Translations under genes and position numbers: made by a program | Assembly (NCBI GenBank): GCA_916700875.1 | Contig: CAKAKS010000032.1 | Span: 5,395,001-5,459,000 of the forward strand | Origin: Sebastes aleutianus | Lineage: Eukaryota; Chordata; Actinopteri; Perciformes; Sebastidae | Direction of reading: 5' to 3' | DNA length: 64,000 nt | Notes under the pieces: model-generated | Database searches by the model: none | Told to the model about the DNA's origin: nothing | Seen by the model: only the letters and a program-made list of their open reading frames with translations | In this document: in pieces, positions 35,907 to 46,829 of the stretch | How the letters are laid out: each line of letters opens with the position of its first letter | Numbering within the stretch: the stretch's first letter is position 1

Positions 35907-37495
35907 ATGGATAACCAACTTGATGAGAAACAAATAGAAGAATTGAAAAAAGATCTGCAAACCAATGGACCTGCCTCAGCATCTGCAAAGGCCCAGCTTT
36001 ATTCGCAGGATGATACTCCACTAAATATTGGCATCACAGGAGAGTCTGGCTCTGGTAAATCAACCTTTGTTAATGCCTTTAGAGGCGTAGCTGATGGGGA
36101 TGAGAACGCTGCCCCTGTTGGTTGTGTAGAAACCACCATGACGCCTACACCCTACCCCCATCCAAACATTCCCAGTGTTACACTGTGGGATCTTCCTGGT
36201 ATTGGCACCACCAAGTTTCCAGCTGACAAGTACTTGCAGGATGTTGGATTGGAAAAGCTTGACTTCTTCATCATCATCTCAGCTGATCGCTTCAGAGAAA
36301 ATGATGCAAAGCTCGCTCAGGAGATTCAGAGGATGAGGAAAAGATTCTACTTTGTTCGCTCAAAGATTGACCACAACATGGAAGACGAGAAAAGCCGTCT
36401 GGGGCCAAGGTTCAACGAAGAAAGGACTCTTGAACAAATCAGGAAAAACTGCATTAAAGGTAAGTCTGAGGTTAAAGGGGAAAATCACAAATGCCTAAAA
36501 CATAAAGGCATATGCAACAAGGGTCGCAAGCATACACTGCTTCATTTTCACTGGGCCAAAGAGCCAAAAATAGCTTTACACATGGCAGCCCAAGTTGAGG
36601 GGAAGAGTTAACATTGTAAACAGGTCATAAAATAAGTCAAATAAGCACTGGTAGAGCCCCATAATGAGGGTCTGTTGGCTTGACTGCTCATATTCTAAGA
36701 ACTGAAAAAAAAATGTATATATTGTATACAACCTACCTGTCTTTGTCTGGCCTAGAGAGGGTTGCTGGGAAGTGTATCCTGACACAAGGAGGCTCAAAAA
36801 TGTTCTTCTAATTCTATTTTAACTCCATCATTTGACTTTTCTGTTCTCTTTGTGCCACAGGTCTTGAAGAACTAGGTGTTGAGTCACCACAAGTCTTCCT
36901 GGTGTCCAGCCGTAATCTCAAGCTGTATGATTTCAGTCTGTTAGCAGATACCCTAAAAAAACAACTTCCTGCACACCAGAGGCATGTTCTGCTGTTGGCA
37001 ATGCCCAATGTCAATCCTGGGATCATCAGAGAGAAGAAAAATGCTTTGAAGTCAAAAATAAAGTACCTTGCCAGTGCATCTGCATTGGGAGCAGCTGTAC
37101 CAATTCCTGGGCTCTCTATTGCCGCTAATGTCCCCCTGCTGCTTGCTACCACCAAACACTATCAAGATATTTTTGGTCTTGATATCAAGTCACTGCAGAA
37201 GCTTGCTGATAGTGCAGGTGTGGAGTTGAAAGACCTCAGGGCAGTGATGACATCACCACTGGCTACAGAGGAATTAAGCACAGGAGTTATCATGAAGATG
37301 CTGTCCTCTTGTGGTGTTACTGCTGCATTAATTGCAGTGGAAGTGTTCCATTTTATTCCATTCATTGGAATCCCAGCAGCAATGGGCCTCTCTTTTACTG
37401 TCACCTACAAAACCCTTGATACTATCCTCAATATGTTTGCTGAGGATGCAGAGAGGGTGTCTAGAAAGGCCCTGGGTTTTAACACCGCAGTGTGA
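35907..37495 (+). CDS. Immunity-related GTPase (IRG family), GKS type
   Basis: Two coding exons, 35907-36459 and 36861-37495 (GT-AG, phase 1), encode 395 residues from ATG in context GTGCTATGG. IRG proteins are dynamin-like GTPases that load onto and disrupt vacuoles holding intracellular pathogens, usually under interferon control. Visible motifs: P-loop GESGSGKS (45-52), G3 DLPG (95-98), G4 SKID (152-155), G5-like SSR (200-202), then the helical C-terminal domain with hydrophobic segments at about 255-280 and 336-366. Length matches the 390-430 typical of the family. The canonical Lys in GKS places it with effector-type rather than GMS-type members. There is no N-terminal Gly for myristoylation. 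The intron splits the G domain, whereas most mammalian IRG coding regions are one exon. Exact orthology (irge/irgf type) cannot be settled here. Confidence 0.93.
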
Positions 37496-38670
37496 TATCA
37501 TAAAGATGAACGGGAATTTGGCACATTTAAAGTGAAGCAGTGTCAGTTAAACCTGCAGTAGGCAGAATGTTTTTGGTATCATTGGGCAAAATATCCATAA
37601 TAACCTTGTAGCATATTGTAATTCAAGTGTTTTTAGAGAAAACTAGACGTTTGCACCTCCTCATGGCTCTGTTTTCAGGCTTTAGGAAATCTAGCCCTTG
37701 CGGGAGACTTTGGCCAATAACAGGTCTTTTCAGAGAGAGTGTTCCTATTGGCCGTTAATTCAACGGAGGCAGCTGTAATTGTAAATGTGTACTATTTAGC
37801 TGTTGTGGTGGATGGGTACATTGGAACCATGAGGAAGTGGTGAAAAGCGAGCGCCCTCCTCCAACAGTAGCGTGCCACGCTCCAACTCTCCAACCCAGAC
37901 GAAGACACAGACGACGAAGACACCGAAGACCACACATTAATGCGTTCAAACATCATATGTTACCTGTCATATCTGAGACGACATAACTTGTGATACAGTT
38001 CGCCACAAGACTTTTCCAGACATTGCCCTATGTACCATGAGAGTATATCTCCCTATAGTTCACCAGAATTATATAATGAATACGTTCTGCTGCCAGGTTT
38101 CTTAACACCTGAAGGGATTTATTTGACATCCATATAACCTATAGCTTGCTCTACTTCATCGTACTCATTAAAACAGCAGTATGCAATATCATTTGAAAAA
38201 CTCGTCGTTACTATTGTTATTTTACTCAGTATAATTTCAGTCATGTTCGGCCTATACTCAACTGTTCTATTGCCAATTGTTTAATATCTTATTCATGCAT
38301 TCATCTTGTTCGAAGTCTTGAAGGGGGGATTCTGTGGTGGAGAAATTCTACAGGCCTGATTTTTCTTCAGATAACCTGTCTCATGCACTACTGTCAGGAT
38401 ATAGTGACCGTTTTATAAAAATACCTTTTTTAATCATATTTGCTCCATTTACTGCAGCTTTAATACAAATAAGCTTCTTAATTATTTTTGAGTAATATTA
38501 CTGTCGTAAAAGTAAAGTTTACAAATCATAGTTTTCTAATTGTGTTCCACATTTAACCAAGCACTTTGAGCAAATCATGAAATGTGATGCTTTCTGTCCA
38601 AATACTGTATTGAATCTGAATGAAATTAAGGTTTTTGAGTGATCAAATAAAATGTTCATTGAAACAAGCT
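37496..38670 (+). other. IRG 3' UTR with poly(A) signal, including a repeat
   Basis: AATAAA at 38646-38651 is a plausible polyadenylation signal. The first part (about 37548-38000, starting AACCTGCAGTAGGCAGAATG, with CTCCTCATGGCTCTGTTTTC) is a common fish interspersed repeat, so the true UTR could be shorter or could include it. Confidence 0.45.
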
Positions 38671-38731
38671 GTAATAAGTGATTTTGTCATTAGTTTTTCC
38701 ATAATGAGTGCTCCATGTGATTAGACTGTCT

Positions 38732-39318
38732 GGCATTAAATAGGCGTTATCGATCGCTATAAGCACCATAGATGTGTCAATAGGGGCCTACTACACCCTA
38801 TATTAGGTTTTATCATCTATTCACATGGTAGATCACCAAAAGAAGGTATAAAATAATACGACAGCGACCTCTGGCGACCATAATAATTATGACACAATCA
38901 GAAGCAGCACTGTAGTATAGGAAGTGTGAAACTCCAAAAGGGGTGGAGGTCGGGGACGGTGGATGGGACACAAAACACAGGGTTTTTACCCAGGAGGCTT
39001 TTCGCATATCCTGTGAAACCAACAAAGGTTAGTTGTATTTCTTTTCACAAGCATTATGTTTCGCTTTCACTTTTGAACCATAGTTATTTTGAGCCAATAC
39101 ACAATGTTTTTTTTGTAACTTTACTCAATTTTTTTGCCTAGTTTTGTTGCCTAAACCTAAAGAAGTATTTTTTTGTGTTGAAAATGCAATGTTTCATACA
39201 GATTAACAACGTGTTGGAAAATGTTGCTTTAAAGTTTCGCTTTCACTTTTATAACATAGTAGGCATATAGGCCCCTCATCTATGGTGCTTATAGCAACTG
39301 ATAATGCCTATTTAATGG
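38732..39318. mobile_element. MITE with ~55-bp inverted ends
   Basis: Left end GCATTAAATAGGCGTTATC with CTATAAGCACCATAGATG is the inverted form of right end CATCTATGGTGCTTATAGC with GATAATGCCTATTTAATGG. About 590 bp, no coding frame. Confidence 0.7.
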
Positions 39319-39319
39319 C

Positions 39320-40160
39320 CTGATAACGGTCAAACTGGGTGTCCATGTCAAGTACCAGAAGGTTGTAAAAAACATGCACAATTTCTTGTTCCTTCACTAC
39401 CATCTAGTGGACATGTGCTGTCCTTACATTATCATTACATTTTATAAATGACAGCCTAAGTAAAAATGTACATTTGAATAATTATTAAATATCTGTTCTC
39501 ATGAATGTAATTTATTCCTCCATCCACAATGAATGGGGCTGTACTGACTGTCCTCGCATCTTACTGACAAATCCATTGGTTCCCAATACTTTGCAAAACT
39601 CCTCATAAAAAAATTATTCAAACCTCATCAACATTTAAATGTGACAGTCATCATTTGTTATAGTGGAAAGAACCTCCTGTGATTTTAATGCTCAACATCA
39701 TCCAGACATGTTTTGTGTCAGATTTTACATATCTTGTGATGATCAGATTAACGAACAGTCTCCATATATGCAGGCATTTACTGTCATGAATGGAAATATT
39801 GCTATTGACAAACCTTTTACAGCATAAAAGTACATTAAAACTTGCCTTTAGTCTAAGAAGGAACATTGTTATATGTTTATTTGACTGCACATCCAATTTT
39901 TGCATCAGATTCTGGAAGAACCAGCCTGCACGGGAACACCATGTGACCTTGTTATTTGAAATAGTGACCTAAACCCACCCAACTGGTGAAGAGAAGCAGA
40001 GTATATCAGTGAGATGAAGGAGATCAGAGAGGGAGGCCGCAGGTCAGAGAACAGTACACTTGCTCATCAGACTCAATTTAACTGGGAAAACAAAATATGT
40101 TTCCAAACCTCCTCAGCTACAGAGTCACACCCCTGTAGAACTAATGTGTTGATTTTGGGA
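39320..40160. other. Intergenic sequence, no gene seen
   Basis: No recognisable coding exon or repeat boundary. Confidence 0.4.
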
Positions 40161-40164
40161 CTTT

Positions 40165-40985
40165 TCTTTATGACATATTATACTATGATCTTTTTTATGA
40201 CTTTTTATGACATATATTATTTTTCATGGCATACTATACTTTGTCATTTTTTATGACTTTTTTTTATGAAATACTATATTATAATTTGTTTAATGACAAA
40301 CTACGATTTTTTTTTTAATGTATTATTATATTGTCATTATTTTAATGGCATACTATATGATGACATTTTAATGACATTTTGTGACATACTATACAATGGA
40401 GTTTTTTAAGACATACTATATCATTATTTTTTTTACGGCATACTAATGACATTTTTTATGACTTTTTTATGACAGTAAATTGTTATGTTCTTATGGCATA
40501 CTATATTATGACGATTACATTAAATCTTTATGACTTTTTATGACATACTATATTATTATTTTTTACAGCATACTATACTATGACATTTTTATGACATGCT
40601 ATACCATGACTTTTATTTTTTAAGATTATTTTTTTGGCCTTTTATGCCTTTATTTTGACAGTGATAGTTATGAAAGGGGGAGTGAGAGGGCATAACATGC
40701 AGCGAAGGGCTGCGGGTCGGATCCAAACCCCGAGCCACTGCACTAAGGACTGAGCCTTGGTACATGGGGCTCCCGCTCTACCAGGTGAGCTACCGGGGCG
40801 CCCCAATATGACTTTTTTCGAGATCTATTGTACTATGACTTTATTTTGACATACTATTCCATTACTTTTTTTATGACTTTTACGACATATTATTGTATGA
40901 CTTTTTTCGTCTTACTATACGAAGACTTTTTTCGACATATTGTACTATGACTTTTTTTCGATATAATATACTACAATTCTACAAT
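40165..40985. repeat. Degenerate TATGACATACTATACTATGAC minisatellite, split by a SINE
   Basis: Imperfect tandem units of ATGACATACTATACTATGAC with T-runs (40165-40640 and 40805-40985). The same unit in opposite orientation forms the array at 43640-44262. Confidence 0.75.
40660..40803 (-). mobile_element. tRNA-derived SINE
   Basis: On the minus strand: GGGCGCCCCGGTAGCTCACC, an A-box-like TAGCTCACCTGG, and a B-box-like GGTTTGGATCC about 45 bases further on, followed by the non-tRNA tail CTGCATGTTATGCCCTCTCA. These are RNA polymerase III promoter elements of a fish tRNA-derived SINE. The cloverleaf is degraded, so it is not a functional tRNA gene. Confidence 0.7.
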
Positions 40986-41214
40986 TTCATTTAGGAGACG
41001 CTTTTGTCCAAAGCAACGTACATATGATATTCATACGACACAAGGAAGGATCTAGATAGGAGGAAACAACGTGAGTAAGTGCCAACAGCAGTTTCAAGTC
41101 CGATCGGACACAGGTGCCGACAGGCAGTGCACAGAGGCAATGCACAGGGTGTATAGAAACAGATTTTTCTTTTTGTCAGCATCATCATTAACAATATCAA
41201 CAACGTCATCAATG

Positions 41215-41250
<36 letters not shown>

Positions 41251-41930
41251 ATAGCCTAATTAACATAAACAACATCCTCAATATACTCATCAACAATATC
41301 ATCATCATCAACATCATCAATAGCATCAATGTCATTAGGTGCCGGCAACAGAGTTTTGAATTTGATGCGAGCGGCAACTGGGAGCCAGTGGAGGGATATG
41401 ACCAGCGGACTGACGTGTGCTGATTTGGGCTGGTTGAAGACCAGTTGCGCTGCTGCGTTCTGGATCATCTGCAGAGGTTTGAATGTGCATGCAGGGAGGC
41501 CTGCCAGTAGGGAATTGCAGTAGTCAATGCGAGATATTACAAGAGCCTGTACCAGGAGTTGTGTTGCATGCTGTGACAGGTAGGGTCTGATCTTCCTGAT
41601 GTTGTACAGGGCAAATCAACATGACCGAGCAATAGAGTCCACGTGAACCTTAAAGGTTAGCTGGTCATCAATCATGACAACCAGATTTCAGGCAGACTTT
41701 GTGGGTATGAGTTTGGTTAGTCCAAGCTGGATATTGATCTGTGGTTGTATAGATGGACTGGCTGGAATGACAAGGAGCTCAGTCTTAGATAAGTTGAGCT
41801 GAAGGTGTCATTCTTTCATCCATTTAGAGATATCGGCAAGGCATGATGCTGTAGAGGGACAGCAGCATACAGTCATCTATTGATAAATGTGTAGTGCATC
41901 CAAGTGTTTTGACAGACCAAGAGTAGTTCC
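40985..41930 (-). pseudogene. LINE fragment (L2/jockey-like), C-terminal RT region and 3' tail
   Basis: On the minus strand, MIQNAAAQLVFNQPKSAHVS followed by LVISLHWLPVAARIKFKTLL (41470-41350) is the C-terminal signature of fish non-LTR retrotransposons. Upstream pieces at 41640-41500 read LKG, PYLTxHATQLL-like and ISxxDYCNSLLAG-like with frameshifts. The tail at 40985-41030 carries AGGAGACGCTTTTGTCCAAA, a frequent fish LINE 3' motif. A (CAT)n microsatellite (41214-41250) interrupts it. Confidence 0.7.
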
Positions 41931-42303
41931 ATTTTTCAATGATGGTACATGAGCCTGCAGAATTATATATGACACTTTATCTGTGGATGAAGTCTGGAAT
42001 AGTTTCTACAGACTATTATATCAGCTGCTATAAAGCCACTCAATTGGAATTATTGTCTTTTATCTAGAACAAACTGACAATACATTTATTCTAATAAAAC
42101 ATGTCCATGCTTTTATTATGAATGTTCTGTCCATCCCCAGCTGGAGTGGACAGCATATCGGAATCTCCGCTGTATATTTGAATTGTTTTACTTTGAAAGT
42201 GGACGCAAAAGTATTTCGGTGTTTATTGTGGCTGGTGAAGTGAACGGTTGTGATGAGCGTGTACTGCCCTCAAATGGTCACAGAAGGGAATTACAACATT
42301 AGG

Positions 42304-42799
42304 TTTAAAGGGGAGCTACGCCCATTTTCAAAATTCATACATGTTATTCCTATGGTCTAAGAAAGTCCAAAAAATATTAGTTAACATGAACAACTCTCTC
42401 CCAAATCTAAAAAACTAGAGTGCTAAAACTTGTGATGTCACAGGGGTATAAAGTGTGGAGTTGCTCCATAGACAATGAATTGGGAGGGATGTTCTAGATG
42501 ACACTGAGAGCATCCAGGGGGATGTTCTGAGTATATGGGAACATTTTCTGTTTCACAACTAATAACACTACAATAGAATAAAGCTCATTGGGTATAAAAA
42601 GAAAATGAACACAAAATCAGTCTCTCATTTATTGTCTATGGAGCAGCTCCACACTTTATACACGATGACATCACAAATTTGAGAGATGGTTTCTGGCTTT
42701 GAGAGAGAGTAGCTCATGTTCACTGATATTGATTGAACTTTACTAGGCCATGGAAATAACATATTGGAATTCTTAATTTAGGTGGTTTTCCCCTTTAAG
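42304..42799. mobile_element. MITE with inverted ends
   Basis: TTAAAGGGGAGCTACGCCC at the left and GGTGGTTTTCCCCTTTAAG at the right are inverted. Subterminal CATGTTATTCCTATGG and CCATGGAAATAACATAT, and ATAAAGTGTGGAGTTGCTCC and GGAGCAGCTCCACACTTTAT, also pair, so the whole 496 bp is a large imperfect hairpin. Confidence 0.75.
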
Positions 42800-42831
42800 T
42801 GGGAATGATAGTCATGGAGGTTATTATTTTC

Positions 42832-43351
42832 AGGTAGGTAGGTAGGTAGGTAGGTAGGTAGGTAGACAGGTAGGTAGGTAGGTAGGTAGGTAGGTAGGTA
42901 GGTAGGTAGGTAGGTAGGTAGACAGGTAGGTAGATAGGTAGACAGGTAGGTAGGTAGATAGACAGGTAGGTAGGTAGGTAGGTAGGTAGGTAGGTAGGTA
43001 GGTAGGTAGGTAGGTAGGTAGGTAGGTAGGTAGGTAGGCAAGTAGACAGGTAAACAGGTAGACAGGTAGGTAGGTAGGTAGGTAGGTAGGTAGGTAGGTA
43101 GGTAGGTAGGTAGGTAGACAGGTAGGTAGGTAGGTAGGTTGGTAGGTAGGTAGACAGGTAGGTAGGTAGACAGGTAGGTAGGTAGGTAGGTAGGTAGGTA
43201 GGTAGGTAGACAGGTAGGTAGATAGGTAGACAGGTAGGTAGGTAGATAGACAGGTAGGTAGGTAGGTAGGTAGGTAGGTAGGTAGGTAGGTAGGCAAGTA
43301 GACAGGTAAACAGGTAGGTAGGTAGACAGGTAGGTATGTAGACAGGCAGGT
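42832..43351 (+). repeat. (GGTA)n tetranucleotide array with GACA/GATA variants
   Basis: About 520 bp of GGTA units. Variant markers (GACAGGTAGGTAGATAGG at 42921 and 43209; GGCAAGTAGACAGG at 43037 and 43293) show an internal block duplication. The long minus-strand YLPT frames are artefacts of the repeat. Confidence 0.97.
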
Positions 43352-43497
43352 TATTTCATCTCAGTCAGGCACAGAACGTATGTGCTAACTGGCCGTCGGC
43401 TGTAGTCTTTGTGGTGTGTTCAAGTGTAACTTGTCGGCCAAATCAAAGGTGACGTGAGGAGACGCAAGAGGCGGCCTTCGTCCCCGTTAGTTCACAG
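43352..43497 (+). mobile_element. Family E element fragment, copy 3
   Basis: TTATTTCATCTCAGTCAGGC, AACTGGCCGTCGGCTGTAGT and CTTCGTCCCCGTTAGTTC match 12970-13095. The GGTA array lies exactly at its truncated side. Confidence 0.65.
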
Positions 43498-43639
43498 TGA
43501 AATGGTGACTCTGTTGGGCAGGTTACTATGTGGATAGCTATGTTCACACTACAAGACTTCCGATATCATCGGATATCTATACTGCAAAACTTGCAGTCTT
43601 GACATACAGTGAGTTCCAACGCTGTCCCCAGGTTAGTAT

Positions 43640-44262
43640 AGTATAATTAGTATAGTGTGTTCAAAAAAATAAAATGTGAAAGAAAGTTATAGTATAGTAT
43701 GTTGAAAAAAATAAAAGAAAGTCTTAGTATGGTATGTCAAAAAAAGTCATAATATAGTATGTTGATAAAATAAAAAAGTCATTGTATGGTATGTTGGAAA
43801 AAATAAAAAAGTCATAGTAAAGTATTTAAAAAACGTCATAGTATAGTATGTCGAAAAAAAGTCATAGAATAGTATGTCAAAAAAAATAAAAGAAATTCAT
43901 AGAATGGTATGTTAAAAAAGTCATAGAATAGCATTTTGATAAAATAAAGAAGTCATAGTATAGTATGTCGAAAAAAATAAAAAAACGTATAGTATAGTAT
44001 GTCAAAAAAGTCATCGTATAGTATGTCGAAAAAAAAAAATCAGAGTATAGTATGTCGAAAAAGAATCAGAGTATAGTATGTCGAAAAAAATCAAAAAAAA
44101 TCAGAGTATAGTATGTCGAAAAAAAAGTCATTGTATAGTATGTCGAAAAAATTTAAAAAAACTCATAGTATAGTATGCCAAAAAAAAATAATCGTACAGT
44201 AAGTCGAAAAAGAAAAAAAACTCATAGTATAGTATGTCGAAAAAACATCTGAGTATAGTATG
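43640..44262. repeat. GTCATAGTATAGTATGTCGAAAAA minisatellite
   Basis: Imperfect ~30-bp units, the inverse of the 40165-40985 array, abutting a 5'-truncated LINE at 44262. Confidence 0.8.
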
Positions 44263-45330
44263 TGTTTTAAGACCTTTAAAAAGGCCTTTGATACCCTGAA
44301 CCACAACATACTTCTGAACAAACTTAGTACCTTTAATTTTTCAGAGCAAGCAACTAGCTGGTTTGCATCATATCTTGAATGTAGAGAGCAACGTATTAAA
44401 GTCAATGACAAATATTCAATCCCCCAACAATCCAGAATGGGTATTCCACAAGGCTCAATCATGGGCCCGCTGCTTTTCAGCCTAAATATGAATGACTTGC
44501 CATCATGCTGCAAAACAACTGGATGTCAAATGTACGCTGATGACACAGTCATTTACATGTCAGCTAAAAACACTTGTGTAGAAGCAGAGACATTAAATAA
44601 TGAAATGGAGGGTGTATCACAATGGCTCAAAAATAACCATTTAACCTTGAATCTTAAGAAGAGTGTGTCAACGTGTTTATACATTAGAAAGAAAGCACAA
44701 GATAAGCGTACAATCAAAAATTGAGTAAATAAAGGAAGTCAGTGATTTTAAATTTCTAGGTGTCACAACTCAAATTTGATAAACATGTTAAAAAGTTATG
44801 CAAGGCAGTAAAGATAATGATACAATACATACCCCTTACGGAAGCTCAACTGTTTATGCATGCCATGATATTTTCACACTTGTCTTATTGTGTTACTGTA
44901 TGGAGCCAGGCTCCACAGTCAACTGTCAAACCTGTTGCATCGCTATATAAACAAGCACTGCATATAATGGATCAAAAACAAATGAAATGGCACCACTGTA
45001 TAATTCTGAAAAAGTATAAGCTGCTCAGTTTTGATAGTTTTATCAAGTTTTCTTTTATCAAATTGATTTTTAAATGTGTGAACAATCTCGTCCCAGCTGT
45101 CCATATGTCACAAAAATGAATACCAATAGAATAGCCACTAGGGGATCAACAAATGGTAACTGCAGAGTGGCACAGCGCAAAACAACCTTCGGTCAGTCGT
45201 CTTTTTCAGTAAAAGGAATACATTTTTGGAATGCCTAACTGACGGAAATAAAAATACAACCTGACAAGAAAACGTTTAATGAAAAGGTGAAACATTGGCT
45301 GAAATTAAACCAAACCTGTGATCACTGATT
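44262..45330 (+). pseudogene. Jockey/I-like non-LTR retrotransposon fragment, RT with YADD
   Basis: The 5'-truncated frame 44262-44724 reads KAFDTLNHNILLNKL, SWFASYLECREQRIKV, GIPQGSIMGPLLFSL and the catalytic MYADDTVIYMS, then WLKNNHLTLNLKKS, standard RT motifs. After frameshifts and stops the C-terminal region continues (FMHAMIFSHLSYCVTVWSQA, YKQALHIMDQK, NLVPAVHMSQK) to KKTFNEKVKHWLKLNQ near 45310. Active-site residues remain but the element is truncated and frame-broken. Confidence 0.88.
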
Positions 45331-45449
45331 ATTGATTGGGAACAAACATATCTAAATTGATTGTAATGTACAATGTTGTATAATGTGATTTTATGTGTTA
45401 TGTGGTATTATGTATTTTTATTTTTTTCTTAAAAGCCTTACCAGGGACA

Positions 45450-46650
45450 TGGTTTTAAATTGCGCCGGCTGCTTGAATTCTGGTATACCTGCTTTCAAGT
45501 CTGGTTTTCAATGACACCTATTTTTGCAAAATTCTTGATCACAACATTAAGTGAAATTCTTATAAAATAAGTAAAACCTTGAATTACAAATTTCTGTAAA
45601 TTTATTAAGTACAACATTACGAAAATTCTTATGAGTTAAGTAAATTCGTAAAAAATTAGGTAAATTCCATAAATACAAAAGTAAGTAAAATTCATAGAAA
45701 TTCAGTAAATTCTTTAAGTACAAAATTAAGCAAAAGTCTTTTAAATAAAGAAAATTCCTCAATTATAAAAAGCAAGTTCCTTAATTACAAAATTAATCAA
45801 AAGTCTTGAGTACAAAAATAAGCACAATTCTACTGAAATAAAATTAAGTAAAATTCTTATGTAATAAGAAAATTCCGTAATAAAAAAATAAGTAAAATTC
45901 TTTAAAAAAAAAAGTACTTAATCATGAATGATTTGTAAAATCCTTTATTACAAGTTTAAGTGAAATTCTTATGAAATAAGCAAAATCATTCATTAGAAAA
46001 AAGTAGTAAAAGTAAAATCTTCAATTATACATTTGTGTTAATTTTGTTAAGTACAACATTAAGAAAATTCCGAAAGTACAAAATTTGGTAGAAAATCATA
46101 GAAATTAAGTACATTGTTTAAGTGCAAAATTAAGTAAACTCCTTATGTACAAAAATGAGCCAAATTCTACTGAAATAAAATTAAGTAAAAATCTTACGTA
46201 ATAAGAAAATTCCTTAATTACAAAATTAAGTAAAATTCTTAAAAAGTAAGTACATTACTTAATTATGAAAATTTCCGAAATCCTTGATTACAACATTAAG
46301 TGCAATTCTTATGAAATAAGCAAAATCCTTCATTATAAATTTGTGTTAATTTGTTATGTACAACATTAAGAAAATACCCAAAGTACAAAATTTGGTAAAT
46401 TCCTTAAATACAAAAGTAAGTAAAACTCAGAAATTAAGTACATTGTTTAAATGCTAAATTAAGTAAACTCCTTATGTACAAAATTAAGCAAAACTCTAAT
46501 GAAATTAAATTAAGTCAATTCTTATGAAATAAGAAAATTCCTTAATTACAAAATTAAGTCAATTTGTCGGTGTCTTTGGTTTCAAATTGCGCCGGCTGCT
46601 TGGACTCCGGTATACCTGCTTTCAAGTTTAGTTTTCAATGACACTTTATG
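45450..46650. repeat. Degenerate AAGTAAAATTCTTATGAAAT array between duplicated 65-bp segments
   Basis: About 1 kb of imperfect units (AAGTAAAATTCTT, AAATTCCTTAATTACAAAATT) at 45540-46565. It is flanked by direct copies of AAATTGCGCCGGCTGCTTG...TTTCAATGACAC at 45455-45515 and 46585-46645. A short stretch of the same array reappears at 47332-47395 inside the SRCR gene intron. Confidence 0.8.
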
Positions 46651-46829
46651 TTTGTGAGGTGTTTTTAGAGATTTACATCTTCAGTAGGAACCAATGGGCT
46701 ACATACGTTCTGACAGGAAGTCAGAAAGTATGAAAAGACTAACACATTGTTGGTTTTCATGTTGAGAGTAAGACAAATATAGTATATAATGTATTGAATA
46801 AATCCAGCCTTCTTGTTTAAAGGGAACAT

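Noticed and set aside
40735..40805. Possible tRNA gene
   Set aside because: A- and B-box-like sequences are present but the cloverleaf is degraded and it continues into a typical SINE body.
42778..43297. Long minus-strand frames of repeated YLPT
   Set aside because: Translation of the GGTA microsatellite, not a protein.
42832..43351. CRISPR-like regular repeats
   Set aside because: Continuous tetranucleotide repeat without unique spacers, in vertebrate DNA.
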